Counted from the first letter of the stretch, positions 7,358 through 16,861 are shown. The stretch: DNA of 64,000 nucleotides from an uncultured Alphaproteobacteria bacterium (GCA_902826335.1 CADEEL010000006.1:1-64000), one strand, 5' to 3'. Notes: generated by a model not told the origin, from the letters alone. Translations and numbers: made by a program.

Positions 7358-8376
7358 CGAAGGAAGACGTAAGCGCCGCGCGGGTCGATCGCCACATCCA
7401 CTTGCGCGCCGATTTGCGGCGCCGTGCGCGCCGAGGCGATCACACGCCAGATGACGCCGTCCGCTTCCACGCGCAACAAGTCCGTCGCGCCTTGCGGATG
7501 GCGATCGGTGACGCGCGCGCGCTGGCCGGGGCTCAAAGTGATGGCGTCGGCGCGCACAACCGCGAGGGCGGGCGCGCCCTCCTGCAGATCGGTCGAGATG
7601 GCGCCGAAGGGCGTGGCCACGCGCGCGCCGGAGATCATGCCGCCGAGGATGTTGACCGGGCCCAGCGCGGCGGCCGCATCCGCCGAGGTCGGCGCGTCAT
7701 AAAGCGTGCGTGGATCGGCCGCCTGAAGAACACGTCCGCCCTTCATGATAGCGAGGTTGTCCGCCACGTAGAGCGCTTCGTCCGCGTCATGCGTAACGAA
7801 GAGCGCCGTGGCGCGCGTTTCGCGCAGTACGCCGAGCGTCATCTCGCGCAATTCCGCGCGCAGCACGGGATCGAGCCCGGAGAACGGCTCATCAAGCAAA
7901 ACGGCCAAGGGCTTGGCCGCCAGCGCCCGAGCCAGCGCCACGCGCTGTTGCTCGCCGCCGGAGAGTTCGTGCGGATAGGCGCCGGCGCGCCGCTCAAGGC
8001 CCACGCGCGCCAACCAGGCGCGCGCTTCGCGTTCGCGATCCTCACGCGCCAGCTTGTCGAGGCCGAACATCACATTCGCCGCGGCGGTGAGATGGGGAAA
8101 CAGCGCGTAATCCTGAAACACAACGCCCACGCGGCGATATTCCGGGGGCGCGGCGCCGCGCGCATTGGCGATCAATTGCTCGCCGAAACGGATTTCCCCG
8201 CCATCGAGGGGCTCAAGGCCGGCGATCAAACGCAGCAGCGTGCTCTTGCCCGAGCCCGAAGCGCCCAGCAGCGCCAACACCTTGCCCGGCGGGGCGTGCA
8301 GCGTCACTTCGTGCACGGCCGCCACGCCGTCATAGAAGCGGCTGACGTTGGAGAGCGTGATGTCATGCGCGCTCAT
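7354..8376 (-). CDS. fbpC: Iron(III) ABC transporter ATP-binding protein
   Basis: A 340-residue ATPase that energises periplasmic iron(III) import. Walker A is GASGSGKST, the Q-loop is VFQDYALFP, the signature is LSGGEQQR, Walker B is LLDEPFSGLD and the switch His is VTHDADEAL. Beyond residue 240 there is a TOBE-like domain with the FbpC arrangement (LGPVNILGG, VVRADAITL, VTDRHPQGATDLLRVEADG). The start ATG overlaps the permease stop by 4 bp, so the two are translationally coupled. The iron assignment rests on the whole operon, especially the binding protein. Confidence 0.9.
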   Translation of the reverse strand: MSAHDITLSNVSRFYDGVAAVHEVTLHAPPGKVLALLGASGSGKSTLLRLIAGLEPLDGGEIRFGEQLIANARGAAPPEYRRVGVVFQDYALFPHLTAAANVMFGLDKLAREDREREARAWLARVGLERRAGAYPHELSGGEQQRVALARALAAKPLAVLLDEPFSGLDPVLRAELREMTLGVLRETRATALFVTHDADEALYVADNLAIMKGGRVLQAADPRTLYDAPTSADAAAALGPVNILGGMISGARVATPFGAISTDLQEGAPALAVVRADAITLSPGQRARVTDRHPQGATDLLRVEADGVIWRVIASARTAPQIGAQVDVAIDPRGAYVFLR

Positions 8377-9953
8377 GATGCGCCCGCCCGCGCCGCCGCG
8401 ATGCGCCGCGCCAGAAGCAGGATGGGCGCCAGCCCCGCGGCGGTGACGATCAAGGCCGGCGCGGCCGATTGCGCCAACCGTTCATCGGACGCGTAGGCGT
8501 AGGCGCGCACGGCCAGCGTGTCGAAATCGAATGGCCGCAGCAGCAATGTGGCCGGCAGTTCTTTTAGTATTTCCACGAACACGATGAGCGCGCCGGCGAG
8601 CACGGAGGGCGCGGCCAAGGGCAGGTCGACCGCGAACATGCGGCGCGCGGGTCCCGCGCCAAGGCTGCGCGCGGCGCCGGCGATGTTGCGCGTGATGCGC
8701 GCCAGGCCCGCCTCCATCGGTTGGCTTGCGGGCGCGGCGAAGCGCGCGACATAAGTCCAGATGAGCAGCCCCAGCGCGAGGCTGGTTCCAAGACCGCCGA
8801 CGAGGCCGGCGTCGCGCGCAAACCCAAACAGCGTCAACGCGCCAAGCGCGATCACCGCGCCCGGCGCGGCATAGCCCGCGCTCGCCGCGTACAAGGCGAG
8901 GCGCCCGCCCGCGCCGCCGCCGCGCGCGCCGGCCGCGACCAGCGCGCCGATGAACAGCGTGATCGCGCCGCCAACGAGCGCGAGCGCGAGGGAATTCAGC
9001 GCTGGCCCGCCAAGCTCCGCGAAATCGGCGATCGGCCGCATCAGCATCAAGCGCGTCAACCAGGCGAGCGGCGCCAGCGCGCCCAATCCAATCAGCATGG
9101 CGCACGCCGCCGCCGCGGCCAAGCCGGCCAGCGCGTCAAGACGGTAGAGCGGGATCGGGCGCCAGCGCGTTGAGCCGCCGGCATAGCCGCGCCGCCCGCG
9201 CGCACGCCGTTCGAGCACAAGAAAGAACACCGCGCCGGTCAGTACGATGGCGGCCAATTGCAGCGCGACGGTGGGCGTTCCGTGCGAAAACCAGGCGCGA
9301 AACACCCCGGTTGTGATGGTGGCGACGCCGAAATGCTGGGCCGCGCCATAATCGGCCGCGATCTCCATCGCCGCCAGCGCCGCGCCGGCGACGATGCCCG
9401 GCCGCGCCAAGGGCAGCGCCACGCGCGTCAATGTCGCGAACGGGCGCGCGCCGAGTGTGCGCGCCGCTTCGAGCGCGCACACCGATTGCGTGGCGAACGA
9501 GGCGCGCGCGGCGAGATAGACATATGGATAAAAACCGACCGCGTAGACGAGCGCCGCGCCGGCGACGCCGGTGAGATTGATGGGGATCGGCCCGCCCGCC
9601 CAGGTCAGCGCCGAATAGCCGTAAGCGAGCACATAGACAGGCGCCGCGAGCGGCAGCGCCAGCAGCCATTCGAACACGCGCCGGCCCGGAAAATCATGCA
9701 GCGTCACAAGTAGCGCGGCGCCGGCGCCGAGCAAGGTCGCGCCGCCGCCGCCGAGCACGATCAACGCCGCAGTGCCGGCGAGGCTGTTGGCGATGAGTGA
9801 CAGAGACGTTGCGTCCGTCGCCAGCGGTGGGCCGGCGAGCGCGAGGGCCAGCACCGCCATCGCCGGGGCCGCGCACACGATGACGGCCAGGATCGCGACC
9901 AAGCCTGGCCAGGGCGCGGGCGCGCGCGGGCGGAGCAGCCGCGCCGTGGTCAC
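8373..9953 (-). CDS. fbpB: Iron(III) ABC transporter permease (two-domain)
   Basis: A 526-residue inner-membrane permease made of two fused binding-protein-dependent transport domains, the standard layout for FbpB. The first EAA-like loop is EAARTLGARPFATLTRVALPLARPG with residues split over domain one; the second is ARSLGAGPARRMFAVDLPLA. About 12 hydrophobic helices are visible. The start codon is GTG in the sequence GTGA, overlapping the fbpA stop. It forms the channel for iron released by the binding protein. Confidence 0.9.
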   Translation of the reverse strand: MTTARLLRPRAPAPWPGLVAILAVIVCAAPAMAVLALALAGPPLATDATSLSLIANSLAGTAALIVLGGGGATLLGAGAALLVTLHDFPGRRVFEWLLALPLAAPVYVLAYGYSALTWAGGPIPINLTGVAGAALVYAVGFYPYVYLAARASFATQSVCALEAARTLGARPFATLTRVALPLARPGIVAGAALAAMEIAADYGAAQHFGVATITTGVFRAWFSHGTPTVALQLAAIVLTGAVFFLVLERRARGRRGYAGGSTRWRPIPLYRLDALAGLAAAAACAMLIGLGALAPLAWLTRLMLMRPIADFAELGGPALNSLALALVGGAITLFIGALVAAGARGGGAGGRLALYAASAGYAAPGAVIALGALTLFGFARDAGLVGGLGTSLALGLLIWTYVARFAAPASQPMEAGLARITRNIAGAARSLGAGPARRMFAVDLPLAAPSVLAGALIVFVEILKELPATLLLRPFDFDTLAVRAYAYASDERLAQSAAPALIVTAAGLAPILLLARRIAAARAGAS

Positions 9954-10981
9954 AGCCAGCCGGCTTCCTCATAGACGCGCGCGGCTTCGCTTTGGCGCCG
10001 GCCGAGTGCGTCAAATGGTATTTGTTCTTCATGAAAACGGCCAAGCGCCGCGAGCGGCGCCAGAAGCGCCGTATCCGGACGAATGGGAAATTCCAGATTG
10101 AGCTCTTGCACCACGCGCTGGGCCTCGGGCGTCACCAGGAATTCAAGCAATTGCACCGCTTCATCGCGCCGGCGCGCATGCGCGCTGACGCCCGCGCCAG
10201 AGATGTTCACATGTACGCCCGCGCCGCGCTGATCCGGCACGATAGGGGCGAGCGCGGCCGCGACGGCGCGCTCGGCGCTGTCCGCCGATTGCTGGAGGCG
10301 CAGGAGATAATAGTGGTTGGTGATGGCGATCGATCCCGTTCCGGCGACGATGGCGCGCAATTGCTCAATATCGCCCCCTTGCGGCGGGCGCGCGAAATTC
10401 TCCCGCACGCCCCGCGCCCAGGCAAGCGCGTTCGCCCGCCCGAGGCGCTCGATCCGCGCCGCCATCATGGAGAGGTTGTAAGTGTTGGAGGAGGAGCGCG
10501 CGCAGATCTGACCCCGGAAACGCGCCTCGGCCAGTTCGTCCATGGACTGGATCGCCGCACCCGCGTCCCGCCGCGCCGCGATAATTCGGATGCGTTTGGA
10601 GAACGCCCACCAGCGGTTCTGCGCGTCGCGGAAGCGTGAGGGGACCGCCGCCTCCAACGCCGGGCTGGTCGTCGCCTGCAACAAGCCCGCCTCCGTCAGC
10701 CGCCAGAGATTGCCGCCATCGACGGTGACGATGAGATCGGCCTCGGTCTGATCGCCCTCCTGGCGCAGGCGCTCGATGAGCTGATCGCCATTGGCCGGCA
10801 GCACGCGCACATCGATGCCGGTGCGCTCCGTGAAGAGGGCGTAGATGCGCCGGTCTGAGTCGTAGTGCCGCGCCGAGTAGACGTTAACGTGGCGATTGGC
10901 GCTGGCTTGGCGCTGGCCGCAGGCCGCCAGCGCGGCAAGGGAGGCGCCGGCGAGCACGGCGCGGCGGGAGGGAAGGGGCAT
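9950..10981 (-). CDS. fbpA: Iron(III) ABC transporter substrate-binding lipoprotein
   Basis: A 343-residue periplasmic binding protein, first gene of the fbpABC operon. The N-terminus SRRAVLAGASLAALAACG combines a twin-arginine motif with a lipobox, so it is probably a Tat-exported lipoprotein. The ferric-binding core begins VNVYSARHYDSD, and ITNHYYLLRL carries the adjacent tyrosines that ligate iron in FbpA-type proteins. ANGDQLIERLRQEG is also typical. The ATG at MPLPSRR is preferred; the frame extends 56 codons upstream without a plausible signal. No Fur box was identified with confidence. Confidence 0.9.
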   Translation of the reverse strand: MPLPSRRAVLAGASLAALAACGQRQASANRHVNVYSARHYDSDRRIYALFTERTGIDVRVLPANGDQLIERLRQEGDQTEADLIVTVDGGNLWRLTEAGLLQATTSPALEAAVPSRFRDAQNRWWAFSKRIRIIAARRDAGAAIQSMDELAEARFRGQICARSSSNTYNLSMMAARIERLGRANALAWARGVRENFARPPQGGDIEQLRAIVAGTGSIAITNHYYLLRLQQSADSAERAVAAALAPIVPDQRGAGVHVNISGAGVSAHARRRDEAVQLLEFLVTPEAQRVVQELNLEFPIRPDTALLAPLAALGRFHEEQIPFDALGRRQSEAARVYEEAGWL

Positions 10982-11095
10982 TGGCGGGCTTTCTTGCGAA
11001 TTGTTCTCAATTCGATCCTGGGCGGCCGGCGCGGGCGCGTCAAGGCGGCGCACGGCGGGCGCGACCAGCTCGAAGCGGCGGTTTGAGGGGGCGGC

Positions 11096-11123
11096 TTGAC
11101 GGCGTGGGGCGCGCGCAGCAAAC
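11096..11123 (+). promoter_or_regulatory. Possible promoter for tRNA-Val
   Basis: TTGACGG matches the -35 consensus of Caulobacter-type housekeeping promoters, and a weak AGCAAAC-like -10 follows about 14 bp later, roughly 30 bp before the mature tRNA. The -10 match is poor. Confidence 0.3.
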
Positions 11124-11153
11124 ACACGCCTCCCCACGCCATCGCGCATGGCC

Positions 11154-11228
11154 GGGCGCGTAGCTCAGCGGGAGAGCACCTCGTTCACACCGAGGGGGTC
11201 ACAGGTTCAATCCCTGTCGCGCCCACCA
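11154..11228 (+). tRNA. tRNA-Val (CAC)
   Basis: A complete cloverleaf of 75 nt: acceptor GGGCGCG/CGCGCCC, anticodon stem CCTCG/CGAGG with loop TTCACAC (anticodon CAC, reads GUG), T loop GGTTCAATCC. The 3' CCA is encoded. Confidence 0.97.
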
Positions 11229-11385
11229 TTCGTTCGCCGTCGCGCGCACTCAAATGACGTGTGGCGAGAACAAGGCGCGTTTGCGCACGCATCGCCAAGC
11301 TGTCTCATCCTCGCCATATCGGCGCCAAGTCACCGCGACATGGTGAATGCGAAGTGCGGCTTCGGGGCTCGGGGCGAACGCAGTT

Positions 11386-11406
11386 GAATTCCGCGATTCG
11401 GAATTC
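11386..11406. promoter_or_regulatory. Palindrome before a small gene
   Basis: GAATTCCG and CGGAATTC form a perfect 8-bp inverted repeat around CGATT, ending one base before the first possible ATG of the downstream gene. It could be an operator or could sequester the start region in mRNA. Confidence 0.4.
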
Positions 11407-11407
11407 G

Positions 11408-11662
11408 ATGGAGGTGATGCAAGTGGCGGATCACGACTTCTGCACCAATGACGGCGCGCGGCGGTTGAAAACCAAGATCGAGGATTATTGGCGCGAGCGC
11501 GGCTACAATGTCGATGTCAAGCTGGTGGACGCCAGCTTTGTCGCCGCGATGCGCTCGGCGCGCACGGATGTGCGCAGCAACATGGTCAATGGCCTACCCA
11601 CGCACGTTGCGGAGGAGGAGGTCCGCAGCCCCGCGCGCCCTAGGATCCTGGCGCTGGCGTAA
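11408..11662 (+). CDS. Small conserved-type hypothetical protein
   Basis: About 84 residues, not assigned a function. It contains ARRLKTKIEDYWRERGYNVDVKL followed by DVRSNMVNGLP, split here only for description: a helix rich in charged and aromatic residues, a beta strand, and an Asn-Gly-Leu-Pro turn. This pattern resembles short uncharacterised alphaproteobacterial proteins I recall, without known role. The second ATG (three codons later) has GGAGGTG in front and may be the true start. Its stop lies 3 bp from the convergent gph gene. Confidence 0.65.
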   Translation: MEVMQVADHDFCTNDGARRLKTKIEDYWRERGYNVDVKLVDASFVAAMRSARTDVRSNMVNGLPTHVAEEEVRSPARPRILALA

Positions 11663-11664
11663 CT

Positions 11665-12351
11665 CTACATCGCCAGCCGCCCGCGCGCGATTGCTTCCAG
11701 TTCGGCGAAATGCGCAATGACGGCGTCCGCGCCCATTTCGTTGGGCGCGGCGTCGTTATAGCCGAAACTCACCACAACAACTGGCGCGCCGGCGCCCTTC
11801 GCGGCACGTACGTCGGCGGTGGAATCGCCCACCATGAGTGCGCGCGCCGCATCGCCGCCCGCGCGCGCCACCGTTTCGATAAAATGATCGGGGTGCGGCT
11901 TACGGTTTGACACCGCGTCCGCGCCGACGATCGCCGCGAAGCGGTGGTCGATGGTGAGCGCCTCGAGCAGCGCGCGCGAGAGCGCTGTGCGCTTGTTGGT
12001 GCACACAGCGAGCGCCGCGCCGGCGCCCGTGAGCGCATCCATTGCCGCGAGGGCGCCGGGAAAGAGCGTGCTCGCCCCGGCGATATCGGCCTTGTAGAAA
12101 TGCACAAAGGCGTCGGTCAATTGTTCAAGGCGCGCGGGCGAGAAATGCGCATTGGCGAGCGCGGCCGCGCGCTCGATCATGACGCGCGCGCCCTGGCCGA
12201 CAATGCGGCGCACGGCCGACGCTGGGACGTTCGGCAGGCCCTCGAGATCGAGCGTTTGGTTGAGCGCGCGCACCAGATCGGGCGCGGTGTCGACAAGCGT
12301 GCCATCGAGATCGAAGACGATCGTCGCGCCCGCCAGATCTCCTGCCGTCAT
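11665..12351 (-). CDS. gph: Phosphoglycolate phosphatase (HAD superfamily)
   Basis: A 228-residue HAD hydrolase that dephosphorylates 2-phosphoglycolate, a product of DNA repair and oxidative metabolism. Motif I is FDLDGTLVDTAPDL near residue 14, motif II is AVCTNKRTAL with the conserved Thr, and motif III/IV is GDSTADVRAAKGAGAPVVVV. The small helical cap lies between about residues 20 and 85. Length is typical. It is divergent from glmU. Other HAD substrates cannot be excluded. Confidence 0.88.
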   Translation of the reverse strand: MTAGDLAGATIVFDLDGTLVDTAPDLVRALNQTLDLEGLPNVPASAVRRIVGQGARVMIERAAALANAHFSPARLEQLTDAFVHFYKADIAGASTLFPGALAAMDALTGAGAALAVCTNKRTALSRALLEALTIDHRFAAIVGADAVSNRKPHPDHFIETVARAGGDAARALMVGDSTADVRAAKGAGAPVVVVSFGYNDAAPNEMGADAVIAHFAELEAIARGRLAM

Positions 12352-12477
12352 TGTGGTTTGCGCACGCCCTCGCGACCGCGCCCAAACACCGGAAAATCCC
12401 GCATTATTCGTGGCAGCGGCGCAGTCACGATTAGGCTAGAACGGGCCTGAGATTCGGACAAGGCGGAGCGCGGCGGC

Positions 12478-13836
12478 ATGACACGGCCCAGGGCGGCGAT
12501 CATTCTGGCGGCCGGCCAGGGCACGCGCATGAAATCCGCCCTGCCGAAAGTGCTTCACCCGGTGGGAGGGCGCCCGCTCCTGCTCTGGGCGGCGGACGTG
12601 GCCGAGCGGTTGGCGTGCGCCCCGCGTATTGCTGTGATCGGGGCCAATTCTCCTCGTGTCGAAGCGGCGGCGCGGGCGGCGTTGGGCGCGGAGGGCGTGG
12701 CCGTCCAGGATCCTCCGCGCGGCACGGCCGACGCGGTCAAGGCGGCCGGCGCGGCGCTGGGCGCGTTCGAAGGCGATATCGCTATTCTCTACGGCGATGC
12801 GCCGCTTATTCGCGCGGAGACGGTCGAGCGCATGTTCGCGGTGCGCGCCGAGCGCGGCGGGCTGGTCGTGCTCGGCTTTTCCGCCGCCGACCCCACCGGC
12901 TATGGCCGCCTCATTCTGGACGACGAAGGCCGCGTCGCGCGCATCGTTGAGGAGAAGGACGCCACCGCCGAGGAGCGCGCGACGCGCCTGTGCAATTCAG
13001 GCGTGCTCGTGGCCGATCGAGGCATGCTGTTTCAGCTTCTCTCGATGGTGAGCGACGCCAACGCCAAGATGGAATTCTACCTTACCGATGTCGTCGGCCT
13101 TGGCCGCTCGGCGGGCTTCTTCACCCATGTCGTGGAAGCGGAAGAGGCCGAAGTGCTGGGCGTCAATTCACGCGCCGAATTGGCCGAGGCGGAAGCCGCG
13201 TTCCAGGCGCGCGCGCGCGCGGCCGCGCTGGAGGCGGGCGTCACGCTGATCGATCCGAACACGGTTTATTTTTCGCACGACACGCAGATCGAACCGGATG
13301 TGACGATCGAGCCGAACGTCGTGTTCGGGCCGGGCGTCAGTGTGCGTGGCGGCGCGCGCATCCGCGCCTTCAGCCATATCGAGGGCGCGGAGATTGGGCC
13401 GGAGAGCGAGATCGGCCCGTTCGCGCGGTTGAGGCCAGGCGCCAGGCTCGCGCGCAAGGTCAAGATCGGCAATTTTGTCGAGGTCAAGAAGTCAAACCTC
13501 GGCGAAGGCGTGAAGGCCAGTCACCTCGCCTATATCGGCGATGCGGACGTGGGCGCGCGCGCCAATATCGGCGCCGGCGCCATCACTTGCAATTATGACG
13601 GGTTCGACAAGCACCGCACCACGATCGGGGCGGACGTATTCATCGGCTCGGATACGGCGCTGGTCGCGCCGGTGACGATTGGCGACGGCGCCTACACCGC
13701 CGCCGGCAGCGTCATCACCAAGGATGTGGCGCCAGACGCGCTCGCGGTTGCGCGCGGCAAGCAAAGCGAACTCAGCGGCTGGGCGGAGAAGTTCCGCGCG
13801 GCGAAATCCAAACCAGCGAAAGGCGGCCCAGAATGA
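12478..13836 (+). CDS. glmU: Bifunctional N-acetylglucosamine-1-phosphate uridylyltransferase / glucosamine-1-phosphate acetyltransferase
   Basis: A 452-residue cytosolic enzyme making UDP-GlcNAc for peptidoglycan and LPS. The N-terminal uridylyltransferase has LAAGQGTRMKSALPKVLHP and DAPLI. From about residue 250 a left-handed beta-helix of hexapeptide repeats (IEPDVTIEPNVVFGPGVSV and on) forms the acetyltransferase, with the GAGAITCNYDGFDKHRT region near residue 365. The stop overlaps the rpiA start by 4 bp, so the two are probably one operon. The full-length bifunctional form is intact. Confidence 0.97.
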   Translation: MTRPRAAIILAAGQGTRMKSALPKVLHPVGGRPLLLWAADVAERLACAPRIAVIGANSPRVEAAARAALGAEGVAVQDPPRGTADAVKAAGAALGAFEGDIAILYGDAPLIRAETVERMFAVRAERGGLVVLGFSAADPTGYGRLILDDEGRVARIVEEKDATAEERATRLCNSGVLVADRGMLFQLLSMVSDANAKMEFYLTDVVGLGRSAGFFTHVVEAEEAEVLGVNSRAELAEAEAAFQARARAAALEAGVTLIDPNTVYFSHDTQIEPDVTIEPNVVFGPGVSVRGGARIRAFSHIEGAEIGPESEIGPFARLRPGARLARKVKIGNFVEVKKSNLGEGVKASHLAYIGDADVGARANIGAGAITCNYDGFDKHRTTIGADVFIGSDTALVAPVTIGDGAYTAAGSVITKDVAPDALAVARGKQSELSGWAEKFRAAKSKPAKGGPE

Positions 13837-14546
13837 GCGACGACATCGCGAAGATCAACGCAGCGGCGGCGGCGCTGGACTATGTCGAAGACGGCATGAC
13901 GATCGGCCTCGGCACAGGCTCAACCGCGGCGCATTTCGTGCGCCTGCTGGGCGAGCGTGTGCGCCAAGGGGCGGTGGTGCTCGGTGTGCCGACTTCGGAG
14001 GCGACGCGCGCGCTGGCGGAAGCCACGGGCGTGCCGCTTGTCGATCTCGCGCGTGTGACGCAGATTCATCTGGTGGTCGACGGCGCCGACGAGATCGATC
14101 ACGATTTCAACCTGATCAAGGGCGGCGGCGGGGCGCTGCTGCGGGAAAAGATCATCGCCAGCGCGGCCGATCACGTGGTCATCATCGCCGATCAGTCAAA
14201 GCCGGTGCAGCGGCTTGGCGGCTTTCCCTTGCCGATCGAGGTCGCGCCGTTTGGATTCACCATCACCGCGCGCCAGATATTCGAGGTGTTGCGCGAGGCG
14301 GGCTGCGCCGGCGATGAAGTCACGCTGCGCCATGGCGCGCAGCCGACTTTGCCCTTCATCACCGACAACGGCAATTTCATTCTCGACGCGGCGTGCAAGA
14401 GCATTCCCGATCCCGCCGCGCTGGCGGATATGCTGTCGGCTATTCCCGGCGTCATCGAACATGGCCTCTTCATCGAACTCGCGCACACGATCATCATCGG
14501 CGGCGAGGACGATGTGGAAGTGTGGGAGGAAGGCGACGACGAATAG
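13833..14546 (+). CDS. rpiA: Ribose-5-phosphate isomerase A
   Basis: A 237-residue enzyme interconverting ribose 5-phosphate and ribulose 5-phosphate in the pentose phosphate pathway. Phosphate-binding GLGTGSTAAHFV lies near residue 29, active-site DGADEIDHDFNLIKGGGGALLREK spans roughly residues 84-107, and ITDNGNFILDA is near 172. It is coupled to glmU through an ATGA overlap. A strong hairpin follows the gene. Confidence 0.96.
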   Translation: MSDDIAKINAAAAALDYVEDGMTIGLGTGSTAAHFVRLLGERVRQGAVVLGVPTSEATRALAEATGVPLVDLARVTQIHLVVDGADEIDHDFNLIKGGGGALLREKIIASAADHVVIIADQSKPVQRLGGFPLPIEVAPFGFTITARQIFEVLREAGCAGDEVTLRHGAQPTLPFITDNGNFILDAACKSIPDPAALADMLSAIPGVIEHGLFIELAHTIIIGGEDDVEVWEEGDDE

Positions 14547-14561
14547 GCCGGCCAGAAACGT

Positions 14562-14588
14562 AAACGGCCCCACTCTCGGGGGCCGTTT
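14562..14588 (+). terminator. Hairpin terminator after rpiA
   Basis: A ten-bp stem AAACGGCCCC / GGGGCCGTTT with a 7-nt loop starts 15 bp after the rpiA stop. The T run at the 3' side is only three bases, so it may be a weak or bidirectional terminator. Confidence 0.7.
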
Positions 14589-14698
14589 CGCTCGCCGCGC
14601 CGGCGGGGCTTAGGGGGCGCCGGCGGCGATGCCTTCGTCTCTAGGCGATTCTCAAAGCGAAACGATGAAGCTTTCGCGATGATCGCGTGACAGAGCCT

Positions 14699-16747
14699 TC
14701 ACGCACCTATGAGGCCGCCATCGTCCCTGACGATGTACACCACGGCCGAGCGCGGCCATGCGCCCTGGCCGTCTGGAAAGGACGAAGCCGGACGAACGCC
14801 GCCGCCAGCCCAGCGCTGGCTTGAATAATCGACGCCCTGCTCATTGCTCTCGCCAGGATGTTGAATGGCGACGAACAAAGTCCGTTGATCATCCGTCACC
14901 AGCGGGCCGCAAATCTCGCAGCCGACCGGCCCCACAAGGAAACGCTTCACCGCGCGCGCGCCGCGCGCATCGGCGGGCGTCACAAGCAAGGCATCGTTGC
15001 AATCGCCAAACACGGCGGGGGCGCCGTCCGTCGCGATCCATATGTTGCGATCCGCGTCGACGCAGATATTGTCCGGGCAGGCGAAGCGGTCGCCCGCGAA
15101 AGTCGGCGCACCATTATGAGAGACTCCAAGCAGTGTGGGCGCGCCTGATGAGGTCGCCGCGGTCTGATTCCCAACGTCAGGGTCGCCGGCGAGCAGAAAC
15201 ACATCCCAGGAAAAGCGCCGCGCCCCGCAGTCACCGCGCGCCTCGTTGATGCGCACGATGTGGCCGGGCACGTTGGCCTGCGCGCGATTGGGCGCTTGTG
15301 GGTTGTCGCGGCGCGGATTGCCCGGATGGGCGAAGCCGGGTTCGCGGTTGTTGGTGCAGACGATGAGCACGGTTCCTTCGCCCATCCAGTCCGCGCCATG
15401 CAGCGCTTCGACATCCTCTGGCCGGTCCATGGGCGTGGCGCCTAGCAAGCGCGCGGCTTCGCGCGCGCGCATCAGCACATCGCCCTGATCGCGGAACGGA
15501 ACCGGCCATTCGGCCGCGCGCGCGGCGGCGTTGGCCGCCTCCAGCGTCAGCGCGAGCCATTCGCCGCGCCCGTCCTCATCGAAGCGCGCGGCGTAGAGCG
15601 CGCCTTCGCTCAGAAGATCGCGGTTGGCCAGGCGATCGCCGGGATTGTAGCGGCCGCGCGAAACGAATTTGTAGACGAACTCATTGATCTGATCGTCACC
15701 GGAATAGACGGCGATGCGTCCATTGCGCGTCAACGCCGTGTTGGCGCATTCGGCCTTGCGTCGGCCAAGCGCGGTGCGCTTGCGCGGCGACCAGGCGGGA
15801 TCGTGCGGATCGATCTCGACAATCCAGCCATAAAGCGCTGCGACGTGCGGATTTGCTGCGACATCAAATTGGCGGGGCGCGATGGGGTTGGGCAGGCCGT
15901 CAAACAACGGCGTGCCGAAATTGGCGCAATCGAGCACCCAGGCGGGCTCGTTGCGCGCCGCGACCAATGGCGCCGCGTCCGCATGCGACATCGTGAAGTA
16001 GGAGTTGAAGTTCTCTTCCGCCGAAAGATACGTGCCCCATGGCGTCTGCCCGCCGCCGCAATTGGCGAACGTGCCGCAGGCGATTGCGCCGTCGGGCGCG
16101 CCGGGCTCGGCGGCGTTGAAGCCGGCGCCGCCGGAAACGATCCAGGGATGGCGCGCGGCGGGCCCATCGAACACGACAGGCGTGAACGGCGTGACGCGCC
16201 GATTGAGGCCCGCGCCCGGCCGCGCATCGCGCACCACGCGCCAGTGGGCGCCCTCTTGCGCAAGCTGCACGACGCTGACGCCCATGCTCGCGTACAGCGC
16301 CTGCCCATGCGCCGGCGTGAACGCCGCGCGCGCCGCGAGGCCGGGATAGGTGAGCGCGGGCTCGACATATTCGTGATTGACGCACATCAGCCAACGCGCG
16401 TTTGGCGACTGCGTGGGGAACAGCGCCACCATGTCCGCGTTCTGGCCGAAGCGTTGTTCCTGTTCGGCGCGGGTGAGCGCGTCGGGATCGAAGTTCGCCG
16501 AGACGGTGTCGAACAGCGCGTCGCCCCAGGCGATCAGCGCGCGCCAATGATAGCCGCCCGGATGGGAAATCGTGTCGTCATGCGTCGGGCCGACGGACGC
16601 GAACGAAAGCGCGCGCGCCGGCTGCGCGGACGCGGTGGACAGAGAGAGCAGCGGCAGGCTCGCCAATCCGCCAAGCAGGCCGCGCCGCGACATGCGCGCC
16701 GCGATCACATCTTGTATGTGCGGCGCGATATCTACGTCCTTGGACAT
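14699..16747 (-). CDS. phoX: PhoX-family alkaline phosphatase
   Basis: A 682-residue Tat-exported phosphatase of the PhoX (DUF839) family, releasing phosphate from organic esters in the periplasm or outside the cell with calcium and iron (family knowledge). The Tat signal is MSRRGLLGGLASLPLLSL around residues 18-36. Family signatures include MCVNHEYVEPAL near residue 120, YLSAEENFNSYF near 242 and GEGTVLIVCTNNREPGFAHP near 450. The start ATG follows AAGGAG. It is normally phosphate-starvation induced, but I found no convincing Pho box. A terminator separates it from the upstream receptor gene. Confidence 0.92.
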   Translation of the reverse strand: MSKDVDIAPHIQDVIAARMSRRGLLGGLASLPLLSLSTASAQPARALSFASVGPTHDDTISHPGGYHWRALIAWGDALFDTVSANFDPDALTRAEQEQRFGQNADMVALFPTQSPNARWLMCVNHEYVEPALTYPGLAARAAFTPAHGQALYASMGVSVVQLAQEGAHWRVVRDARPGAGLNRRVTPFTPVVFDGPAARHPWIVSGGAGFNAAEPGAPDGAIACGTFANCGGGQTPWGTYLSAEENFNSYFTMSHADAAPLVAARNEPAWVLDCANFGTPLFDGLPNPIAPRQFDVAANPHVAALYGWIVEIDPHDPAWSPRKRTALGRRKAECANTALTRNGRIAVYSGDDQINEFVYKFVSRGRYNPGDRLANRDLLSEGALYAARFDEDGRGEWLALTLEAANAAARAAEWPVPFRDQGDVLMRAREAARLLGATPMDRPEDVEALHGADWMGEGTVLIVCTNNREPGFAHPGNPRRDNPQAPNRAQANVPGHIVRINEARGDCGARRFSWDVFLLAGDPDVGNQTAATSSGAPTLLGVSHNGAPTFAGDRFACPDNICVDADRNIWIATDGAPAVFGDCNDALLVTPADARGARAVKRFLVGPVGCEICGPLVTDDQRTLFVAIQHPGESNEQGVDYSSQRWAGGGVRPASSFPDGQGAWPRSAVVYIVRDDGGLIGA

Positions 16748-16827
16748 GCCGGCTCCTTGGCGTTTCAGCCTGAAAATCCTTAACCGCTCGCGCGGGCGCC
16801 ATAAAGGCGCGGCGCTGTCGCGCCGCC

Positions 16828-16861
16828 AAAAAATTGGGGGCGGCTCGTGAAAGCCACCCCC
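16828..16861 (-). terminator. Intrinsic terminator of the TonB receptor gene
   Basis: On the minus strand a GGGGGTGGCT / AGCCGCCCCC stem with one mismatch and a 6-nt loop is followed by AATTTTTT, a classic rho-independent form, 38 bp after the receptor stop codon. Confidence 0.9.
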
